DNA of 64,000 nucleotides from Spirometra erinaceieuropaei (lineage: Eukaryota > Platyhelminthes > Cestoda > Diphyllobothriidea > Diphyllobothriidae). This document shows positions 28,301 through 37,300 of this stretch, in pieces. Under the pieces are notes generated by a model. It searched no databases. It saw only the letters and a list, made by a program, of their open reading frames with translations, and had not been told where the DNA came from. How positions within the stretch are numbered: position 1 is the stretch's first letter; the number at the start of each line of letters is the position of its first letter. The stretch covers positions 154,310-218,309 of the forward strand of contig CACRXP010000230.1 in the NCBI GenBank assembly GCA_902702965.1, written 5' to 3'. Position numbers and translations under genes: made by a program.

Positions 28301-31300
28301 TTAGACCCTAACTCTCAACTAGCAACACACGTTGGAGAAACGGGGCATACTTTTGACCTCCAGAGGGCTACCATCTTAGGCCGAGGCAACACAAAAACAG
28401 AACGGCTAACTCTCGAGGCGTGGTTCTCCGATGCCCACTCTATCAACAGGCATCTGGACCTTCCTGCAGCTTACAAAGTCCTACGTCATCACAATCGTAA
28501 AGCTCAGGACCAAACAACCACACCGGACTTAAGAAGGCCGCACGGAGATAGCCCGACGCTGAGTCTACTCGGTGAGGAAGAAGAAGAACCGCCAGACCGA
28601 CCGTCCGACAAAGGTCCAATCAGTTTCCCTCGACGGAGTGGTGACTCACAAAGCACACAGGCAAAACGCCCGTCAACCATTTCCTGAGAGGCCGATGCAG
28701 CGAGAGGAGGGAAAAATCGATCAGCACGAGGCCGACCAACACAAGGTGCCACTTTAAATTAAATTTCTGATCGATTAAGCGCAGTTTACGCTTTCACAAT
28801 GAAGAGCCGACCCAGGTCTTTGAAACGTCAGCACTTAAATAAACCTCTTCCGGAGAGCCTGTCTTCGTCTTCAAGCTGGATTCTGTCGAGCCCGCAAACG
28901 GGAAAAATAATCCGGCATGCGGGCAGTACCACCTAGGGGTGGACTTAGCCCTATCGCGAACACCGCCCCCTCTCCCTCCCCTATCCCCCTCTTCTTCTAC
29001 AAAACTGTTCATTTGACGCCGCACTCTCACCGTCTCTGATGATGGCCTCCTGTACGAGACCGAAAGCTCAGACGAATACACGTACTGTCCCAGTGATCGC
29101 GCGTTCATCTTCTTTACAACAAGAACCTAGGACTCGAATACTCGCTTCCTGTACCTAGGAGCGTTCTTCTTGAATTCACAAGTGAGGTGTGGTAACCTAA
29201 CGAATGGAAGATGTCCTCCTCCACTCCTTTCCCGCAACAACTAAAATACCCACCTGCCACAAATGGGTAGAATGGTAGAGGGGCGCTCACCGATCGTTTC
29301 TACGGAACTCACTCACTTACAGGCTCTCTCGAGCCCAATCAGCAGCCGCACAGCGGCGCATGATATAGGCAGGATGGTATTACTGACAAAGACCAGGAAG
29401 ACTGGAATGGCCATTTCTGGCTTATTAACTGTCGTCGAGCCCCAGGTGTTCCACACTTCGGGTTGGGTATGGCTGGCTGACGACGGCTAATAAGCCAGAA
29501 ATGGCCATTCCAGACTCCTTTGTCTTTGTTGGTAATACCATTCTGCCTATATCATGCGCCGCTGTGCGGCTGCTGGTTGGGCTCGAGAGAGAGCCCTTAA
29601 GGCACAACGGAACGAGTGAGTTCCGTATGAACGATCGGTGAGCGCCCCCTAACATTGTATATTCCCGATAGAAAACCGACAGGAAAACGGGCTCGTGGCT
29701 CAATGGTTAGAGGCGTGGACTTCTAACAAACAGGTCGCAAGTTCGAGCCTCGGGTGTGCCACACTTCGGGGTTGGGTATGACTGGCTGACGACGGCCAAT
29801 AAGCCAGAAAAGGCCATTCAAGTCTCCCTTGTCTTTGTCGGTAATACCATTCTGCCTATAGATTGAGGCGAATTTGGCGTCTAGCAAACAGGGTGTGCGA
29901 GAGTTGTCAGCGTCCTCGGAGGGGGTAAATCTATAAACCCCCACTGCGAAAACAGCCTAGATCAATAATGTTGGGCAAGAGAAGCAATACGAGCTGCGAG
30001 ACACTTAAAAGAGCGGTGTTGGCAAACAGCACAGTAGTCACACGATAAAATGCCTCTCCGGTAACAATCGTTTAATTTGAAGACAGGATCTTCTTCAGGT
30101 CCGTCAGGGATCTCTTCAAAGCCGTCTACTTAGGGGGACAGAACCAGTTAGTTTTGAGGCGTAAACCAGACCGGTGTGCACCCAATCAATTTGCTTGATC
30201 ACAAATAGGCAGACAAGGCGGAACGACCTTGAGGTTGGTTTGATTCGTACTAGACCGCGCTTTGACAGGCCAGCAGTAATCGACGTATGGTGAGGAGGCC
30301 ACCGAAACCGCATGCCCAAAATCAGAACCTGCAGCTAAGAGGCAACACGAAACGTGTCAATGCAGTGTCAGCGCCAGCCAAGGAGAAAAAACCAACCAAT
30401 CATCGGTAGACCAAACAGCCCCATTCTTCCCCTCTTGCGACTTCCCACACACACACAATCTGCCCACGAGGCAAAGCAAGTACGTGGCCTACCTATCTGT
30501 CAGTCAGAGATTTAAAGTACACGCGTTAAAAGTGTAAAGCGCGCATGCCATCCAGCCCCCCTCGTGATCACCGCCATGTGAAAGCTCAATCAACACCCTT
30601 CGCCGCAGGAAGACCCGGTTCAGGTGGTGCAATTTCACCTTGAGGTGCAATCACAAGAAGACCAGAGGCAAGAAACCGAGGCGGAAAAGGATAGTAGGAG
30701 GTGTAACAGGAAAAAAAAGAATAACAAGCAGCCAATGAGACAGAGAGAGAGAGGGGGGGAGAGAGAAAGGCACAGTCAGTGACCGATCTCACGAAATACT
30801 AGCAGAAATTCTGAACTGCTTTTTCGATTAGGAAGGGGTACTCCGGCGGGGTTATATGACCCATTATCACGCAGTATAATCCCGGGCTAATTCGGGTCGC
30901 CAGGCTGTTGGCTTTTGAATGCACTTCTTTTCGATCGTCTGTAAGAACCGTACTAGGTAAAAATGCCTACTCAAGTAGTATGGATTTTCCACATTGATTT
31001 TTTAATGGCTGTGTAAATTCAGATCTATTTTATAGACAAAAGCATGCTGCCTTTTACCCTCTACCCTAAATCCAAACTATAGCCTAAGCTTGGCAACCCT
31101 AGTCCCAGGAATAGCCCAACTAACACCAATTTTCGCCGTTGTCTAAACCCTAACCTTGAGCCCAAGACGGGCAAATTTAATGTCAACAGCCTTATGGAAG
31201 GTCAAATGTCGCTTCCCGCATAACTCCTTTCAAGATCTACTGCCAGGTAAACCGCTATAAAGTACACCTTACTGGATAAGATAAAAAGGTAGGCAGTTGA

Positions 31301-34300
31301 CAAACCACCTAAGAGGGGGGGGGGTTACATACTCTACCATTACCTCTTCTAATTGCATGGTTTTTTAGGACCATGCAATGTCCATTCATACAGCGTCTTA
31401 CCTGTTCATTTTTGAATGCTCCTCACATAGTCCGCATCCACTGCAAAATATTGTGCATTCTACACGGTATCTTCTCAAAGGCATAGAGGCATATGTGATT
31501 TCTCTTACGCAGAATGTACACATCTTGTGGACTGAAATCGCTAAACCCTAATGCAACGACTGATTTGGCTAAAAATTATTTGGGAATTGGAGAACTTTTC
31601 CAGAACATAGATATACCCTTTCTTCGAGTATAAAATGTTAAGTCCATGTGATTTGCTACCAAATGAAAAAAAGAAAGCATGCTTTCGTGCACGCTTTCTA
31701 TAAAATATATTTGAATTTATAGCGACGTCGAAAATCGATGTGAAAATGCATACTATTTAAGTGTTCGTTTTTACTGAACGCAGTTTTTACACGAGGTCGC
31801 AAAGAAGTGCATTCGAAATATCCAAAGATTATGCCGCATGATAATTATTGTTACAAAATCATCTCGGTAATCCTCCCTAATCGAAAAAGCATTTCAGAAT
31901 TTCAGCAAACATTTCATGAGATCGGTCACTGACTGTACAAGGAAAGATAACGAGGACGGTAGGGGTGAGATGTGGTTTGGTAGCCCCACTTGATAGACGC
32001 AATACTGCTGGAATTAGGGGTTATAGTTTTAGGGGTAAGTATAACTATTTCTCAACCATTTAAAGTACAACCGCGCATTCCAAATAGCTTTTCTTTTGCA
32101 TACAACTACTGGGCCTCGTCGCCTGTGCGTTCCCCGACTCCACCTGTAAAAACCCCCATTACCATCGGTCCCGTATTAGAGGTGACTGAGGTTCGTTTAC
32201 TTCAGGTGGGGCTACCAAACCACATCCGACCGAGAAAAGGAAAGATATGCCGAGAGAGATACAACGGAACACGGGTACTGAGGACGTTTGCACAAAAGGT
32301 CGAAAGAGGGATAGGAAGAAATGGCGGGAAAGCAGAGGCAGGATGATAAAGGAACGGGAAGACAAAGACTAGAGGAAGAAGAGAGAGAGAGAAGGCGGAC
32401 GAAAATAGAATGAGAGTTCGCCGTCTAGATCTGTTCACGGAACTCGAAATCAGTCCGGGTACGTGCGAGATTCTATTCTGAAGTGTTGTCTTCAGGAGTG
32501 CAACAATTCCCAGCCTAGCGCGTGAATTCAGTTCTCGACTGGCCATGTTAGAAAGGGCAAAATCACGTTCACAGAAATCGGTCGTCAGTCACCTGACTCT
32601 CCAAAAATGAAGAGACCGAGAGAGGATTCCGTGGTCTGCCCGTGGAGGCTGCGGTCTGGCGATCAACAGACTGAACCAACAAGCATATGTCTCAAGCGAG
32701 TCGGCGGGCATGAATCATGTTGGCACCCAAATAAGTTGGCGATTGCACAGAGCAGAGAGGAGTGCGTACACAAGTACAGAAGGCGAGGTTCTGTTGGGAA
32801 CAGTTAAGTATGATAGCGACGGCGGCAGGAGACGCGAATTCTCCGTTGTCTTAGCTATAATCGTCTGCAGCGAGGACTAGTCAAAACAGTGAACTTAAAA
32901 GTGGCCTCGGAGTGTTCAGGAGACGCTCATACCGCGTAGCGCAAATTGCATGTATTGAATGTATGTGTGCATGTACTATGCCTCCACAACAGTCATTCAG
33001 GCTGACATCGGTGGCTCCCTCAAACATTAGCAGGGGATAAAAAAAAAGTCAAAGCTGCTCAAAGAAAGTAAAAAAAAGCAGAAAAACCTACCCAGTTCAC
33101 CTTGCTGCACGTCAAAGCGGCTGATACCGTCGGCGACAAACAACGGTTTAGAAACTATTTCCTGAGAAAAAAAAAGGATGAAAAAGGAAAGCTCTTTAGC
33201 ACAAAGGCAAATTGACAAGCTTATCGCGTGAGGATGATGCTCTCATGTGATGCTGTGACTCAACAACAGATGGAATTCTTTGGGAAACAGTAAACTTTGT
33301 GTAAATTTTTGTGACTGGTCCCCCAGCTCGTCTATAGACAACGGACGCGCAAAAACAATTAACTTCTAGACCGAGTCTGACAAGGGATTCAAGGATTAGT
33401 TAAAGTCATCTTTTCGGGATTGGTTGAGTCAGTTTGAATCTGTCCTTAACGATTTTGTATGTTAAAGCAATATTTCCCCGGAATGAATTTAAAGCAAGCA
33501 AGGACAGCAGAATTTAATAGCACCACAAAATTTCGCGACGGCTTCTCAAATGCAGCCTGTCGTTGCATAACAGAAATAACAAGTGAGAAAGGTACATAGG
33601 TTTGAATTTCGACAGATGGTTCAATAAGGCGATCTGTTTTCCACAAGCATACATGGAAAGGCCAATACCTACACTTCTTGAGCTTTGTGCCGATACAACG
33701 AAAGCGAAGTTTGGTTTGCAATGTATTCCAAATAGCAAGATGATGAAATTTCTTGCCTAAAAACAGCCCTGTTTAAACGGGGGTATCCAACACGATTCAT
33801 CGAAAAGTATAGCAACACTTTACGACCAAAATTAACGGAGCAATCTGTTCCGAAAAGACCCGTTATAATATCCTTACCCTTGAAGGGCGACAACACCTCT
33901 AATACCATCAAGCGGCGATTGAGATGCGCTATTGGAAGAACTTACAACTCAGCTGAACTCATCTTCTACAGTCCGACTAAGGCTATCGAAGTTCCACGGG
34001 CGAAGGATGCCTTGCCATTGCCCGCCACGTCAAATTGTGTTTATGAATTTACATGTACTTGTGGATGCAAGTACATTGGACGAACGCAAAGGCAACCGGC
34101 AGCCAGAGCAGTTGAGCACCTGCCTAAATAGCTTCTAAAGCAGGAGAATAAGACTCCACGGTCTTCTATTACAAAACATCTCCTTGATAGTGGCCATTCG
34201 GTTGACCCTAAAACGTCTTTTCGAGTATTAGTTCGAGCACGAACTACTCGGTTATTGCGCTACCTGGAGGCAGCCTATATACGGCGGGAGAAACCCGACC

Positions 34301-37300
34301 TATGTAAACAGTTAGGCCACGTGGTCAACCTCAGCTTGCCCTGGTAGACCCGAACCCCTTTTGATTTTCGAAATCCCTTGGCATGCTTACTTCCCATTTT
34401 CATTCCTATGTTGTATTTTGAAGTTGCCATTTTATCGATTAGTCTACGCGCAGTATACATTGACCTTGCTGTTTTACATCGATTTTATCTGTCGAAATTC
34501 AAACCTCTGTGCATTCCCTACTTGTTATTTCTGTTATGCAACGACAGGCCGCAGTTGAGAAGCCATCGCGAAATTTTGTGGGTACCATTAAATTCTGCTG
34601 TCCTTGCTTGCTTGTTTGCTTGCTTTGTATGTGGCATCTAAATCGATATGCCGGTTAGTGCGTGCCTCAGCTGAGTGCATTGCCTCCAGGAATTCGCGGC
34701 CTTTCCTTATTGGGCAGGTGCCAACAATGCGTGTGTCTTCCCATGCAAATTTGTGCTCAGTGTCCAGTGTGTGCATGGCCACCTGGGAAAGATGATCGCG
34801 TCTCTTTACCGCTAACTGATGTTCATGTATACGGGTTGAGACAGATTGCCCAGTTTGGCCACAATAGACGGCACCACAACTAGAACATGGGATTTTGTGG
34901 ACAACATCTTTTCTCTCGAGGTAGCCAACCCTGTCATTAGGGTGTACATGCTGAGCGCGTAAGGTAGTTGCCGGCTGGTGTGTGACGTGTATCTGGTACT
35001 TATTTAATTGTCTTTCGACTAGTTCAGATACATTTTTAACGTATGGGAGAGTTCGCCAGGTGGTTGGTTTTGGTGCCCGAAGAGCAGTCAGACTCGGTCT
35101 AGAAGTTAATTGTTTTTGCACGTCCCTTGTCTGAAGACGAGCTGGGAAATCAGTCTCGAAAATTTAGACAATAAAGTTTACTGTTTCCCAAAGAATTCTA
35201 TCTTCCTAATTATATCTCTTGGGATGCCTGTTTTTCAATTTAAACTTGAAAATGTGTCATTTCAAAATTATGCGGGAGTTGCGTCGGCTGGTATATCCTA
35301 ATTGTAGCACGGAAAACCGGCGATTGGTTTTTTTCTGTCATATTCTGGTCTAAAGTCCCCGCAGGCGGTTGTACAATGACGAGCAATCAGCAGTCACGAA
35401 TTGTTATAGAAAAAATCAGCGGCTATGTAGACCAACCCAAAGAAAGGTTAGCATAACTGGGCAGTTGAGCGCTGGGAGATCCAGATTCTGAATTAAACGA
35501 CCGATAGAAAGGAACTCAAAATAGATTAACCCTACAGACTGTCTCAAACTAACTAGCGCTTGTGCCAGGTCATATAGTATTTCACTCCATGGACATGCTT
35601 TCAGGGTTCAAAACGCATACAAAAGCGCAAAGACTGAAACATGGTATTGTGAAAAAAGGGGTTTAAAGGCCTCAAAAAGGTGTATGCTTAGACACTGATT
35701 AGGTTTAATTCAGTTCTGTAAATGCCTGAGTCAATGGTGAAGAGGAAGGGGTTGATCGTTGTGAACAGCAACAAAATCAGCTTCATCTGTTTCTAGCAAA
35801 GGCAGTTGATATATTATCTCATGAGATGCCAGCCAAAGTTATGAAATGTGTTTTGATTCGAAAAGATTGCTTAATTAGGGTTGGAAAATCAACTGATATG
35901 CAGCATAATCTTAAGATGATTTAATCACGCTAGGATGCCGACTTTTGAATGGGCTTCCTTCCGCGCGACTTCAAAAACTACGCTCCGTAGAAATGGCTAC
36001 TTAGGTAGCATGAAGTTTTTCATTGGCTTTCGACGCTCTTACGAACTCGAACAAAAATGTTATTTCTTGCAATCATTTTATGGCAAATTATGTCCGCAAA
36101 TTTGATGCTTGAATAGAGGTTGCACTTCTGTCTTGAAGAGTCTATAATAGTGGAATTTTGAAGGCAGTGAAATGTCCATCCACATAGCATTATACCAGAA
36201 TGTTTATTAATGCTGTCTGCGAAGTACAGTTGGTGTGCTAACTCATCACATTTTAACCGAAACTCCGAAAAGTGTCTTCGTTTTGAAAAGGTTACTTAAT
36301 TAGGGTTGTAAAATCCGAAATCATACAGCAAAATTCTATAATAATTCTTTCTGGCCGCATGCAAAAACCACGCCCTGTCAAAAAATGACTACTTATGTAG
36401 CAGGCATTTTTCTCATTGGTCTTCGATGTCCTTAAAAGTTCAATTATATTTCATAGAAAACATGAATAAAAATATTCATTCCTTTGCCCATCCAGTAGAA
36501 AATTACTTCTTCTTCCAATTTTATACTTGAAGGGAGGGTATAATTCGATTTTAAAAAGGTTTCTAATCATGGGATTTCTTAATACCATGAAATGCCCGTT
36601 CATAAAACACCGTGTCTCTATATTTACTAATGTTGCTTGTAAAGTTTACAATATGGCTCAAGTCCGCTGTTAAATTTTATGGACTGCGAATGGTCTCTTC
36701 TTAATGCCGTAGGGAAATATATGGTTGTCCGTACGCAGAAAATATATGGTTTTTAGTTTGCAAACCCTGAATGGAAGTGTAACTGCAGGTCGGGTTCAAA
36801 ATTATCCGGGAATTAAAAAACTTTTAAAAAACCGAATTATACCGTTCCTTCGAGTATAAAAGTGGAAGAAGGCGTAATTTTCTGCCGAACGAGTAAAAGA
36901 GCGCATATTTTATGCGTGTTTTCCATGAAATATAACAGAATTATTATGGAGATCGAAAATCAATGAGAAAAACGCAGGACACTTAAGTAATTATTTTTTA
37001 CAGAGTATAATTTTCGCACGCAGTTGGAAAGCAGTTCGTTCGAAAGCCGACATCCTGAGGTAACTGATCTGTTATAGAATTATGCTACAAGATGATTAAT
37101 GTTAAAAACCCTACTGACGTAATCTTTTCGAAACGAAATGACATTTCAGAATTTCGGGTAACATTGCATGAGTTAGCACACCTACTGTATAAAACACGGT
37201 CCATATTCATTGCGAAATTCTACTAGTCCTAAATGATGATGTCTTCTTAATGGCATACAAATGCATGATTTTATTTGCCCGGAAAAATATGCAACCCTGA

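Larger units (their letters stand above)
27811..28874 (+). mobile_element. Penelope-like element, 5'-truncated, with inverted ends
   Basis: A GIY-YIG-encoding body is bounded by inverted arms of about 75 bp (27811-27883 and 28796-28872) that share GAAGACGAAGACAGGCTCTC, ATTTAAGTGCTGACGTTTCA and AGAGCTGGGTCGGCTCTTCA or their complements. The coding part is the same family as the 23.5-kb element but distinct in sequence. RT is absent. Confidence 0.85.
33271..35201 (-). mobile_element. Penelope-like element (outer), host to a second PLE
   Basis: Inverted arms of about 115 bp bound the region: 33271-33386 and 35087-35201 share GGAATTCTTTGGGAAACAGT, CAAAAACAATTAACTTCTAG and ACCGAGTCTGAC or their complements. 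The element's own coding remnant is the minus-strand GIY-YIG at 34588-35121. A second, plus-strand PLE with its own inverted arms interrupts it. Confidence 0.82.
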
